Shown here one piece after another: positions 26,395 through 34,629 of a DNA stretch of 64,000 nt. The translations under genes were made by a program, and so were the position numbers. Numbering within the stretch: the stretch's first letter is position 1; every line of letters starts with the position of its first letter. Source of the DNA: Candidatus Pseudoruminococcus merdavium (GTDB lineage Bacteria; Bacillota; Clostridia; Oscillospirales; Ruminococcaceae); assembly GCA_904419745.1 (NCBI GenBank), contig CAJFSS010000013.1, positions 18,835 through 82,834 of the forward strand. The letters run 5' to 3'. A model generated the notes under the pieces. That model had not been told where the DNA came from. It worked only from the letters and a program-made list of their open reading frames with translations, and searched no databases.

Positions 26395-26432
26395 CCAGAC
26401 CAAAACAGGACTTTTGTTTTGGATTGAATTTG

Positions 26433-27866
26433 TTAAAATTCCATCTTGTCCACGGCAAGGATTGCATTGACATAGATTTTAAAAGACTGACACATCTTTT
26501 TCAAATCCAGCAGTTCATCCGGACCATGGGCGCCGCCGTGTCCTTCCGGCAGGAAATCATATTCTCCCGGCTTTTTGGGGAACCCTGGGCCAAACGAGAT
26601 GGCGTTTGGAATTTTCCGGGCATAAGTGCCCCCACCGTTGACATAGGGAGCCAGATTGCAGCCGCTTTCCTCATTAAAAATTTCGGTCAGCGTGGAAACA
26701 GCGGGGTGTTCTTTTGGGAAATAAAACGGTTCGCTGTCCATCACAACCTCAAGCTGTGCGCCGTGTGCTTTGGCCCAATCGGCCAGTTTCCGCGTCATTT
26801 CTTTGGAATCATAACTGACCGAATAACGGATATTGTAATTGGCGACAAGACAGCCGTCCTGTGTGCGTACCATCCCCATGACGCAGGTCGTTTCACCCGA
26901 CTTTTCATCCCGGTAGTCCATCTCCATCGCAATGCCGTTAAAATCTGAAGAGGCCCGTGCAATGGCAGCCACATCCGCTTTTGCAGAGCCGGTGATAACA
27001 TCCAGTTTTGTCAAAGTTTCCGCCAGTTTATGAATGGCGCTGACCGACTGATAGGGACGCGCCGCATGGCCGCCAATTCCATGGGCCAGCACTTTTATCG
27101 TGTCCCCTTCGTCCGTCACCTCAAAACCGTCTCCCAAACCGGAGAGTGTTTGAAGCAGGCCGTCGGATTTTTTAAGTACCGCGTAAGCTTTGTTTGGGAC
27201 GACGTTTGAAGCAATGCCTCCGGTCATTTCCACAAGATTACCGTCGAATTTGGAGAATACCATATTGGCCTCGTAGATCCCCTTTTCACAATAACAGACC
27301 GGGTAGGGAGTATCCGGGACAATGGAGAAATTCGGTGTTTTCCGGCGTTTTAAATATTCAGGGATATCCCACATGCCGGTTTCCTCGCTGGTGCCATAGA
27401 TGAGTTTATAATTATAGCGCAGGGGAATTTGATTGTCCCGGAAAAAGCGGAGAAGAAACAAAGCCATGACCGCAGGGCCTTTGTTGTCCGACACGCCTCG
27501 TCCAATCAGGCAATCATGTTCTTCATCGTAGATGGCGCCGTAGGGTTCATAAATCCAGTCGTCCCCTTCCGGTACAACGTCCAGATGTCCCCACAGTCCA
27601 ATGAACTTCTCTGTATCTGGGTTAGCGGGATAGTAGGCAGAACCCGCAAAATATTCGCAGTTATCCGTTTCAAATCCGTATTCCTCGCTAATTTTGAGCG
27701 CTTCGTCCAGCGCATCCCGACATCCCTGGCCAAATGGCTTTGTCTCGCTTGTCCTGTCCGAAATACTCTTGATTTTGGCAAGACGCTGCACGCAAGCAAT
27801 GTATTCCTGCTTATGTTCCAGAAAGTATTCCTCGGCCAGCTTTGACATCTTTTCATCCATAATCAT
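26433..27866 (-). CDS. Sapep-family dipeptidase (M20)
   Basis: A 477-residue metallopeptidase of the M20 Sapep/PepV group, cytosolic Mn/Zn enzymes that split dipeptides. The metal-site motifs are GLWGHLDVVPEGDDW, GRGVSDNKGPAVMALF, GTSEETGMWD and the C-terminal PEGHGGAHGPDE. Length is usual for the family. The start is placed at 27866 because GGAGG lies 8 nt upstream; the frame extends 20 codons further with no ribosome binding site. It supplies amino acids from peptides, consistent with a proteolytic gut-type anaerobe. Confidence 0.9.
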   Translation of the reverse strand: MIMDEKMSKLAEEYFLEHKQEYIACVQRLAKIKSISDRTSETKPFGQGCRDALDEALKISEEYGFETDNCEYFAGSAYYPANPDTEKFIGLWGHLDVVPEGDDWIYEPYGAIYDEEHDCLIGRGVSDNKGPAVMALFLLRFFRDNQIPLRYNYKLIYGTSEETGMWDIPEYLKRRKTPNFSIVPDTPYPVCYCEKGIYEANMVFSKFDGNLVEMTGGIASNVVPNKAYAVLKKSDGLLQTLSGLGDGFEVTDEGDTIKVLAHGIGGHAARPYQSVSAIHKLAETLTKLDVITGSAKADVAAIARASSDFNGIAMEMDYRDEKSGETTCVMGMVRTQDGCLVANYNIRYSVSYDSKEMTRKLADWAKAHGAQLEVVMDSEPFYFPKEHPAVSTLTEIFNEESGCNLAPYVNGGGTYARKIPNAISFGPGFPKKPGEYDFLPEGHGGAHGPDELLDLKKMCQSFKIYVNAILAVDKMEF

Positions 27867-28080
27867 AGTAAATTCCTCCACTCCTCTATCTTTCAGGATG
27901 GGTACCGAAGCACCATATCTTTCCAAAAAGCTTCCAGGTAAACAGCGATATCCCAGTTCCCTTTCCCATTCATTGTATCACTCTGTAAAATTCCGTGCAA
28001 GAAAAGACAATTGCAGATATTATTTTTGTGAAATTCTCCCGATATTTAAAATCAGTTTCCCGCAACATGACCAAACCGGC

Positions 28081-28117
28081 AAAAAAGTTCTCCCCATAAC
28101 GGATGAGGAGAACTTTC
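28081..28117 (-). terminator. Terminator of the ABC-2 operon
   Basis: GGAAAGTTCTCC / GGAGAACTTTTTT on the minus strand, 20 bp after the permease stop. Confidence 0.85.
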
Positions 28118-28137
28118 CAAAATCAAAACTGTGTAAA

Positions 28138-29727
28138 TTAAAACTGCTCGAACCACTTTATCCCGGCCGTACGCAGGGATACCCAAAGGACACATACTGC
28201 AAGCAGTGTAAAGGCTCCAAAAAACACGGGCAGCCATCCGGCCATCGAAGGCACGGCAAACAGCAAAGCCACGGCGCCAATCACGGGAAGCATTCCCGCC
28301 ATAACGCCACAGAAAGTTGCCGCGCTCTGTTTAATGACCGCCACTTCCGTTGTCCAGGTAAAATTCGGGAACCGGAGATTGAAAAACAACCCTGCCAGGG
28401 AAATATAAAAACAGTACAACAGGGGAATGGCAAACAGCAGGATTCCATCGGGGAAATCCGGCTTTAAGAATACAGTCAGCAACAGGCTGTCTACCAGTGA
28501 AAATGGCACCGTAACTGTCAGGTTTACCCCCAGTTTGGCAGCAAAAATTGTCCTGGTATTCACGGGAAGAGAGCGGACAATCCACAGGCTTTTTCCCTCC
28601 AGGGAAACCGAACAGGCGCTGGTACTGGACATCCCGATAAAAAAGCAGAGGAAAACCGGTGCAATCAGCGGAAGAATCTGTGCAAGTCCCGGAAAGCCCA
28701 ACACCTGTTCCAGGGTTTGGGAGGGGACAAAAAACAGGGCAATTGCCATCACAAGGGATAAAATTACCCCAATCGTTGTGTTCAGGATATACAATGGGGA
28801 AGACAGAAACCTACGCAGTTCTTTTTGGTACAACGCCTGAAACGGGGTGTGTGTTTTCCCTTTACTGAGAACAAAATGAGATTGCGTCCCTACAGATGTA
28901 CAAAAAGTATGCATGGTACCAAACCACCGTGATACCAACACGACAAACAGGGCAAACGGAAGAAGCGAGCATGCGAGAAATCCCGCCAGGGAAAGCAGAC
29001 TGCCGTCGCACAAAGCGCTGGTGTACATTCCGGCAAGCGGATAGATGCGGTTTACCATCCCCATAAATGCCGCGCCAAGCTCTCCAAGCTTATCCGCATT
29101 GCCGCTTATCCCAAACGAACCGAATACAATGGCAAGGGAGGCAAGCAGCATCAACAGGGTTCCCACAAGATTTTTATGTCGAAACCGCGCAGAGAGGATA
29201 CTCACCATAACGCCAATGACAGAAGCCAGAACCACCGGAAGCAGTGGGACACACAGCAGAGTAAGCAAAAACACCAGGTAAAACAATAGTCCCGGCCGTG
29301 CAGCCATGGCATAGACCACCATCATGGGCAGTAAAATCACCACGGCAAACAGTTCATTCATTAAGTAGAGGATGAGAATCCTGCTGGCGACTACGCTCTT
29401 CTGGGAAACCGGCAGGGACATGACCAAATCGTAATCTTTAAAGGAAAAGAGCACGGAGCCGGCTTTGTAAATGGTCGTCACCAGGGACATCAGGCTGCTG
29501 ACCGCCATCATCAATGCAGGCAGCACACGCAGCATATCCATCATGGAAAACGCCGCAGCCAGCATATAGCTGTAGAAAAAGGAAGCGCCAAGCAGCAAAA
29601 TCCCAAGCAGAACAAAACCGACAAGGAGTCCCGCAGCTTTAAGCTTTCCGCCTTTTTGGTGGACAAGTCGGTTGATTCCCATATTATTCATCAGATAAAT
29701 TTTTACAAGACGAAAGGTATTACTCAT
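28138..29727 (-). CDS. ABC-2 type transporter permease
   Basis: A 529-residue membrane protein with about twelve hydrophobic segments and no ATPase motifs. The conserved region YDLVMSLPVSQKSVVASRI (about 110-130) is typical of the ABC-2 permease family. The ATG at 29727 overlaps the 3' end of the ATPase gene by 8 bp, so the two are translationally coupled and form one exporter. The cargo (drug, peptide or lipid) is not identifiable. Its N-terminus is MSNTFRLVKIYLMNNMGINR. Confidence 0.85.
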   Translation of the reverse strand: MSNTFRLVKIYLMNNMGINRLVHQKGGKLKAAGLLVGFVLLGILLLGASFFYSYMLAAAFSMMDMLRVLPALMMAVSSLMSLVTTIYKAGSVLFSFKDYDLVMSLPVSQKSVVASRILILYLMNELFAVVILLPMMVVYAMAARPGLLFYLVFLLTLLCVPLLPVVLASVIGVMVSILSARFRHKNLVGTLLMLLASLAIVFGSFGISGNADKLGELGAAFMGMVNRIYPLAGMYTSALCDGSLLSLAGFLACSLLPFALFVVLVSRWFGTMHTFCTSVGTQSHFVLSKGKTHTPFQALYQKELRRFLSSPLYILNTTIGVILSLVMAIALFFVPSQTLEQVLGFPGLAQILPLIAPVFLCFFIGMSSTSACSVSLEGKSLWIVRSLPVNTRTIFAAKLGVNLTVTVPFSLVDSLLLTVFLKPDFPDGILLFAIPLLYCFYISLAGLFFNLRFPNFTWTTEVAVIKQSAATFCGVMAGMLPVIGAVALLFAVPSMAGWLPVFFGAFTLLAVCVLWVSLRTAGIKWFEQF

Positions 29728-30433
29728 GGTCGATAAGCTCCAGGAAAATATCCTCCAGGCTGCTGTCGCCCTTGACCTGTTCCATGGTCCCGCTTGCAAT
29801 CAGCCTGCCTTCTTTAATGATGGCAATTTTGTTGCACAGTTTTTCCGCCACATCCAACACATGGGTGGAAAAGAAAATAGCGTTCCCCCGTGCGCAGAGT
29901 TCCTGCATGATCAGTTTGAGCGTATGCGCCGCTTTGGGATCCAGTCCGACAAACGGCTCATCCAGCACAAGCAGTTTGGGTTCGTGGATCAGTGCGGAAA
30001 GCACGGCGAGTTTCTGCTTCATCCCATGTGAATACGAGGAGATGAGATCTCCCAGGTTTTTGGTAATTTCCAACCTGTCCCCATAATCCCGGATGCGCTG
30101 TATCCGATCCGATTCCGGGACTTCAAAGACATCCCCGATAAAATTCAGGTACTGAATCCCGGTCAGATGTTCATATAAATCCGGATTATCCGGGATATAC
30201 GCCGTCATCCGTTTGCAGGCAACCGGATCTTTTTTGACAGATATCCCGTCGATGAGGATATCCCCTTCTTCAAAGGACTGCACGCCCACAACTGCCCGGA
30301 TGGTGGTCGTTTTCCCGGCCCCATTATGGCCGATAAAGCCGTAAATATCCCCCGCGGCAATTTCTAATGACAAATCATCCACCGCGCGTTTTCCGCCGCG
30401 GTAGGTTTTGGAAAAATGTTCAATGCGGAGCAT
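29720..30433 (-). CDS. ABC transporter ATP-binding protein
   Basis: A 237-residue ATPase: Walker A GHNGAGKTTT, Q-loop in AYIPDNPDLYEHLT, signature LISSYSHGMKQKLA (SHGMKQK variant of LSGGQ), Walker B LLVLDEPFVGLDP and the H-loop FFSTHVLD. It energises the downstream permease. The start at 30433 is chosen from GAGAGGGG 8 nt upstream and the family N-terminus (MLRIEHFSKTYRGG). A short 45-bp AT-rich stretch upstream probably holds the promoter. Confidence 0.92.
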   Translation of the reverse strand: MLRIEHFSKTYRGGKRAVDDLSLEIAAGDIYGFIGHNGAGKTTTIRAVVGVQSFEEGDILIDGISVKKDPVACKRMTAYIPDNPDLYEHLTGIQYLNFIGDVFEVPESDRIQRIRDYGDRLEITKNLGDLISSYSHGMKQKLAVLSALIHEPKLLVLDEPFVGLDPKAAHTLKLIMQELCARGNAIFFSTHVLDVAEKLCNKIAIIKEGRLIASGTMEQVKGDSSLEDIFLELIDHE

Positions 30434-30507
30434 GAGCAAATCCCCTCTCCTTTCATGACTGATTGTTATAGCTATCATATAACAACTCGAATTGAAAGTC
30501 AACTGTT

Positions 30508-31065
30508 CTATAACAAATAGTACAATAAAAATCCCGCCACTCCGCACAGCGCCATGACAAGGATGGGATTTGGCTTCCATTTCCTCAGAATAAACAGTGC
30601 AGCTGCAAACAGACAGAGCGCTACGACGTCAAACCCGGAAAGGGAGATAACCCCTCCATCCCAAAAAGTCAGCAGCAAAATGGAAACACCGGCACTTGCA
30701 ATCAGGGAAACCACGGCGGGACGAAGGCCGGACAATGCGCCCTGTATCAGAGAAAGCTGCCGGTATTTGTAATAAAAATAGGCAATGGTCAACACAATGA
30801 TGCAGGAAGGGAGCACACAGCCGAATGTCGCCACTAGTGCTCCGCCAATCCCTCCAATACGAATCCCGACAAAGGTGGCGGAATTGATGGCGATCGGCCC
30901 GGGCGTCATCTGAGAAATGGTAATGATATCCACAAACTCCCCCATTGACAGCCAATGGTTGAGATCCACCACCTGTTTTTGAATCAGCGGCATTGCGGCA
31001 TATCCTCCACCGATGGAAAACAGCCCGATTTGAAAGAAACTCCAGAATAATTGCAGGTAAATCAT
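30508..31065 (-). CDS. Chromate transporter subunit (ChrA half)
   Basis: A 185-residue single-domain CHR protein with about six membrane segments. Its signatures are FFQIGLFSIGGGYAAMPLIQ and ISQMTPGPIAINSATFVG. Half-size CHR proteins work in pairs in opposite membrane orientation; this is the second of a pair. The ATG at 31065 overlaps the upstream gene's stop (ATGA). Members export chromate or a related anion, and the natural substrate in anaerobes is uncertain. Confidence 0.88.
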   Translation of the reverse strand: MIYLQLFWSFFQIGLFSIGGGYAAMPLIQKQVVDLNHWLSMGEFVDIITISQMTPGPIAINSATFVGIRIGGIGGALVATFGCVLPSCIIVLTIAYFYYKYRQLSLIQGALSGLRPAVVSLIASAGVSILLLTFWDGGVISLSGFDVVALCLFAAALFILRKWKPNPILVMALCGVAGFLLYYLL

Positions 31066-31652
31066 ACGCCGCGCTCCTTTCTGCGCTTCTCCCCTATCAA
31101 GGCGTCTATCACGCCAATCAGGCCGCACAGCACCACAATCAGGATGATATTGACATTGAAAAAATAAGAGGCGATAAATACCGCAAACATAATCAAGATG
31201 GGAAGCGCCTTTTTCTCCCGGAACACATTGATTCCCATGGTAAGTACAACATCGGCGATGACTGCGGCAACGCCGGCTTGCATTCCCTTCATGACAGCGC
31301 TCACTGCCTGACTGTCTCGGAATGCCTGATAAAACAGGGAGATAATGGACAGGATAATCAGCGGAGGGAGAACCGTTCCCAAAATCGTGAGCAAAGCCCC
31401 AGGAATCCCCGCCAGGCGGTATCCAATCAAAATGGAGGCATTGACGGCAATCGCCCCTGGAGAAGACTGGGCAATTGCCGTTAAATCCAGCATCTCCTCC
31501 TCTTCAATCCAGTGATACTGCTCTACAAATTTCTTTCTCATCAGGGGGATGATGACATATCCTCCGCCAAAAGTAAAGGCACTCAAAGTAAAAGTGGACC
31601 AGAATAATTTCAGGAAAAATCCTTTTTCCCTGTTTTCCCGTTTCAAAATCAC
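31062..31652 (-). CDS. Chromate transporter subunit (ChrA half)
   Basis: A 196-residue CHR half-transporter with LFWSTFTLSAFTFGGGYVIIPLM and LTAIAQSSPGAIAVNASILIG, and about six membrane segments. It overlaps the next CHR gene by 4 bp, so the two are made as a pair. The start is GTG at 31652, close behind GGGGAG; a TTG at 31646 has better spacing and would remove two residues. It is followed on the other side by the tRNA-Ala promoter region in divergent orientation. Confidence 0.87.
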   Translation of the reverse strand: MILKRENREKGFFLKLFWSTFTLSAFTFGGGYVIIPLMRKKFVEQYHWIEEEEMLDLTAIAQSSPGAIAVNASILIGYRLAGIPGALLTILGTVLPPLIILSIISLFYQAFRDSQAVSAVMKGMQAGVAAVIADVVLTMGINVFREKKALPILIMFAVFIASYFFNVNIILIVVLCGLIGVIDALIGEKRRKERGV

Positions 31653-31802
31653 TTTCTCCCCTTTTCTATCATCTTTCTATCAGCAATTATTATATCACCG
31701 CTGTTTAAAAAGGAAACTATTATTGCGGATTCTTAACGAAATATGGTTTTGATTGGAAAAATAAATAGTGCTGCATCCGCAATTCCGACAATTGGTTTTC
31801 TC

Positions 31803-31831
31803 TTGACAAAATTGAATTCCTCCGCTATAAT
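31803..31831 (+). promoter_or_regulatory. Promoter of tRNA-Ala
   Basis: TTGACA (31803-31808), 17 bp, TATAAT (31826-31831); 20 bp before the tRNA. Confidence 0.92.
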
Positions 31832-31851
31832 AACGCTTGTACTTTTGTCTT

Positions 31852-31927
31852 GGGGGCGTAGCTCAGCTGGGAGAGCGTTTGACTGGCAGTCAAGAGGTCA
31901 TGGGTTCGATCCCCACCGTCTCCACCA
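31852..31927 (+). tRNA. tRNA-Ala (GGC)
   Basis: A 76-nt cloverleaf. Acceptor GGGGGCG / CGTCTCC, D-arm AGCTCAGCTGGGAGAGC. The anticodon stem TTTGA/TCAAG closes loop CTGGCAG, giving anticodon GGC (GCC, Ala). The T-arm is ATGGGTTCGATCCCCAC and CCA is encoded. It is followed immediately by a terminator. Confidence 0.92.
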
Positions 31928-31967
31928 AGTCAGAGCAAAGTTCGCTTTGCTCTGACTTATTTTTTTG
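31928..31967 (+). terminator. Terminator of tRNA-Ala
   Basis: AGTCAGAGCAAAG-TTCG-CTTTGCTCTGACT followed by TATTTTTTT; an ideal hairpin with a UUCG loop. Confidence 0.93.
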
Positions 31968-32215
31968 TCTACGACAGAAAAAATAAGTCATCCGCCCGCA
32001 CCCTTACTCCTCCTCTTTCGCAAAAAGTCACGCTCGGCTCACCTGTTCGGTTGTAAACTCCCTCACCATGGCTCGCTGTCGCTGCCAACTTTTTGCGAGT
32101 TCGAGAGTTCAACTCCCACCTCCGAAAACGCAAAAATATCTTTTTCATGTGGCTTAGACGCAACGAATAAATCCGAACCTTGCGCCGGTTGGCGACGGGT
32201 TCGGATTTATTGTTG
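31968..32215. other. Structured non-coding element downstream of tRNA-Ala
   Basis: About 250 bp without a convincing gene. An 11-bp perfect inverted repeat TCGCAAAAAGT (32018-32028) / ACTTTTTGCGA (32088-32098) encloses about 60 nt. It is followed by a second long hairpin AATAAATCCGAACC ... GGTTCGGATTTATT (about 32166-32213). The overall form resembles a small repeat element or a structured RNA. It separates tRNA-Ala from the TIR-PRTase gene. Confidence 0.5.
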
Positions 32216-32309
32216 TTGTGTTTTTATATTTGTAAGATTAATCATATCTCCCGTATCTTTTTTAAAAGGAATTACTGCTAAGAAACCGCTGCCCTCGCAC
32301 CATAAAGCA

Positions 32310-32318
32310 TGGTATAAT
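32310..32318 (+). promoter_or_regulatory. Extended -10 promoter of the TIR-PRTase gene
   Basis: TGGTATAAT (TG-N-TATAAT) with only a weak -35 (TGCCCT, 17 bp upstream). It leaves an untranslated leader of about 90 nt containing the small dyad ACGCA-N7-TGCGT. Confidence 0.6.
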
Positions 32319-32416
32319 TTACAAAAGCCAAAACGCAAATTACATGCGTGTATTTAGAAAAGGGATGTTTTTTGCATTAGAACAGAATTACAGGTACTAT
32401 TAAGGAGGGAAATTTG

Positions 32417-33361
32417 ATGAAAACACGTTTGATAATATTCTCATCGGTAAAGGAACTGAAGTTAGCGGAAGCAATACAGCGGAACCTTTATCATAAAGAT
32501 TACGCAGTAAAAATATGGACAAACGGTTTTTTTAAACTATCCAAATCCTATATTTCTCATTTTTCAAATATTAGAACCGACTATGACTATGCTGTTGTTT
32601 TATGTAGTGATGACGATCTAGTGAAAAAGAAAGGGGCACGAAAATATATTCCAAGGGACAATGTGTTACTTGAATTAGGAATGTGTATTAGCGAATTTTC
32701 TTTGGAACATGTTATGATTGTAAAAAAAGATACTATTTCTCTACCGACAGATTTAGACGGAATAGAGTCTATTTGTTATAATATGGAAAAAGATGACGAC
32801 CTGGATACAATTGCAGGCATGATTTGTTCAAGTATTATGAATCATATTTCCAAGCATACGAATCAAGGATATATAAAATTATCTTGGGATGAATACTTTT
32901 ATCATTTGAATAATTTAATAGATACATTAAAACAATCATCCGGATTGGGAGGATTCTATTTTGATATTATAATTGGTATCAATCGGGGCGGGTTAATGGT
33001 TGCGGATTTAATTTCCAGAGAATTTGGACAAAATATACCTATTTTAGCAATATATGCAGACAGAAGAACAGGAAAAGCCGTTTTTGACTCAACTGATTTA
33101 TTGATTAGTAATAAAGATATCTTGAAAATACTACAAAACGACAGAATTAAACATATTTTATTAACCGACAGCTTTACTCGAGATGGAGTTACTATTATTG
33201 AAGCCAAAAAATATCTAACCCAAAATCTAAATTCTAAAGTGATTAAATCCGCTGTAATATATGCTAATCGTAGACTGGAAAATACCAAAGCATTAAAAAG
33301 TATTGACTACATTGCATCGTTTCAAGATCTGGATAATAAAAAGTTATCCTTGACATTCTAA
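32417..33361 (+). CDS. TIR-like domain fused to a phosphoribosyltransferase domain
   Basis: A 314-residue protein of two domains. Residues 1-145 match the CAP12/Pycsar-type TIR-like NAD-degrading domain: LIIFSSVKELKLAEAIQRNL, W34, YDYAVVLCSDDD (56-67), RDNVLLELGM (80-89, E86 the expected catalytic Glu) and LPTDLDGI. Residues about 150-310 match a type I phosphoribosyltransferase: FDIIIGINRGGLMVADLI (182-199) and a degenerate PRPP loop LLTDSFTRDGVT (248-259). The start at 32417 follows AGGAGGG; an in-frame TTG precedes it. The gene is strikingly AT-rich, stands alone behind tRNA-Ala and has no family partner. The likely role is a defence or conflict effector; this is inference. Confidence 0.75.
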   Translation: MKTRLIIFSSVKELKLAEAIQRNLYHKDYAVKIWTNGFFKLSKSYISHFSNIRTDYDYAVVLCSDDDLVKKKGARKYIPRDNVLLELGMCISEFSLEHVMIVKKDTISLPTDLDGIESICYNMEKDDDLDTIAGMICSSIMNHISKHTNQGYIKLSWDEYFYHLNNLIDTLKQSSGLGGFYFDIIIGINRGGLMVADLISREFGQNIPILAIYADRRTGKAVFDSTDLLISNKDILKILQNDRIKHILLTDSFTRDGVTIIEAKKYLTQNLNSKVIKSAVIYANRRLENTKALKSIDYIASFQDLDNKKLSLTF

Positions 33362-33365
33362 ACCT

Positions 33366-33551
33366 TTACCGACGTTCCGATGTTTTTTGCCTTTCTTCCG
33401 GTTCAAAACAGCCATGTAATTCCGACGCCGAAGTTTCGTAATGATATTTTTCACACCAGAGTACCGGTTCCCGTTCCGTACGTTTTTTTCCATATTGGCG
33501 GTATCTGCGGGTTCTTCCAGCATGGCGGCATTGAATGCAGTATCCAAGCAT
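33366..33551 (-). CDS. Small Cys/His-rich protein, possible zinc ribbon
   Basis: A 61-residue product starting MLGYCIQCRHAGRTRRYRQY, with CxxCRH, then LWCEKYHYET and HGCFEPEE near the end. The spacing of cysteines and histidines is like small metal-binding proteins of mobile elements. AGGTGG lies 4-5 nt before the ATG, and a TTGCAT-N17-TATCCA promoter-like pair stands upstream. It converges tail-to-tail with the TIR-PRTase gene, 4 bp apart and without a terminator between. No family is recognised. A second overlapping frame on this strand is less likely. Confidence 0.4.
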   Translation of the reverse strand: MLGYCIQCRHAGRTRRYRQYGKKRTEREPVLWCEKYHYETSASELHGCFEPEERQKTSERR

Positions 33552-33615
33552 AAAACCACCTCACACTGGATAGTCTGCTCGGAAATCCCATGCAATATCC
33601 CCTGCCCATAAGGGA

Positions 33616-33648
33616 AACCGGCCCCTCTCGAATTGAGAGGGGCCGGTT
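33616..33648 (-). terminator. Terminator after the TipA-like MerR gene
   Basis: A 14-bp perfect stem AACCGGCCCCTCTC / GAGAGGGGCCGGTT, about 20 bp after the stop; T-tail modest (TTTCCCTT). Confidence 0.75.
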
Positions 33649-33669
33649 CTGGAAATCCATCACAATTTT

Positions 33670-34404
33670 TTAACGACAGTACCTTTGAATGGCAAGGCTT
33701 ATCAATTCTGCGGTTCCCTGCCCGTAACGATCCATATGCTCCCTAAAACGGGAATCCGCAAGATACATCTGACCCAATCCATTGAGGATTTCCCTTGTAC
33801 ATGGATAGTAATACTTTGTAATATGAGCCTGCCACTGTCTTACCAGTTGCTGTACCTCTTCCTCATCCGGGGAATGTCCCCGCAAAGCGGCAAATGCAGA
33901 AAAAATTTTCTCCGCCTCTTGTTCAATTTCTTCCCAGTCTTTTCTGGAGTAATTTTTTGTACGTCTTTCACTCTCCGCAAACTCGGGAGTATTCCCATAA
34001 CGTTCCTCTGCTTCCCTGCGGTAGCATTCCATTTTCTTTTCCAACTCTGTCTTGTCAAAAGCCCGAAAATCCATCTCATGACCTCCTTGTAAAATTTCAT
34101 CCACATGCGCAATCAGGGCGTCCAGGCGTTCCCGCTTCATCTGCAGGAGTTTTCTCTGTTGTTTCAGCGCCTGTATGGGATTGTAATTCGGCTTCGATAA
34201 AATCTCCGCAATCTGTGCCAGTTCAAAACCAAGTTCCCGGAAAAACAGGATTTGCTGGAGCCTTAGCAGCGATTCCCTGTTATAATACCGGTAGCCGGAT
34301 TCACTTCTTCCCTTAGGGTGGAGAAGCCCGATTTCATCATAATAATGCAGTGTGCGCACACTGATTCCGATGCGTTTTGCCACCTGTCCAATTGAGAGTT
34401 TCAT
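33670..34404 (-). CDS. TipA-like MerR regulator with TipAS domain
   Basis: A 244-residue regulator. The N-terminal MerR winged helix is SIGQVAKRIGISVRTLHYYD, followed by the dimerisation coiled coil (about 75-115). The C-terminal TipAS-type ligand domain contains EIEQEAEKIFSAFAALRGHS, then VQQLVRQWQAHITKYYYPCT and MYLADSRFREHMDRYGQG. TipAS domains bind structurally diverse antimicrobials and turn on efflux or defence genes. AAGGAGG precedes the start. The gene has a 19-bp-spacer promoter, consistent with autoregulation. Confidence 0.9.
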   Translation of the reverse strand: MKLSIGQVAKRIGISVRTLHYYDEIGLLHPKGRSESGYRYYNRESLLRLQQILFFRELGFELAQIAEILSKPNYNPIQALKQQRKLLQMKRERLDALIAHVDEILQGGHEMDFRAFDKTELEKKMECYRREAEERYGNTPEFAESERRTKNYSRKDWEEIEQEAEKIFSAFAALRGHSPDEEEVQQLVRQWQAHITKYYYPCTREILNGLGQMYLADSRFREHMDRYGQGTAELISLAIQRYCR

Positions 34405-34428
34405 TCAAAAGACCTCCTTACATCATAG

Positions 34429-34459
34429 AGCATACGGTATCACGCCGCGTCAGAGTCAA
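34429..34459 (-). promoter_or_regulatory. MerR-type promoter with 19-bp spacer
   Basis: On the minus strand TTGACT, 19-bp spacer, TATGCT. The long spacer implies activation by the MerR protein encoded directly downstream. Confidence 0.7.
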
Positions 34460-34629
34460 GGGGTTTTTACAAAATTTTATTGCTTTTTATCATACTTGAT
34501 TTTGGCAACCCTGCCAATCTCCAACCCAAAAAATCCATTTGATTTTATAAAGTACCGATTTCATGGAAAATTACCAGTGATTTGCTTGACTTTTTCTCAA
34601 AAGAGTGTTACCATCATACCAATTAAAAA

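Noticed and set aside
32088..32140. A tRNA-like 3' end (GAGTTCGAGAGTTCAACTCCC)
   Set aside because: The T-stem does not pair and no acceptor, D- or anticodon arm can be built. Similarity to a tRNA is superficial.
31969..32163. A 64-codon minus-strand frame downstream of tRNA-Ala
   Set aside because: It spans hairpin repeats, lacks a good ribosome binding site and has Arg/Thr-rich composition typical of translated repeat DNA.
32417..33361. Retron or CBASS/Pycsar hypothesis for the TIR-PRTase locus
   Set aside because: Both flanks were searched for a reverse transcriptase, a CD-NTase, a cyclase or Cap2/Cap3-like genes; none is present, so the gene is described as solitary.
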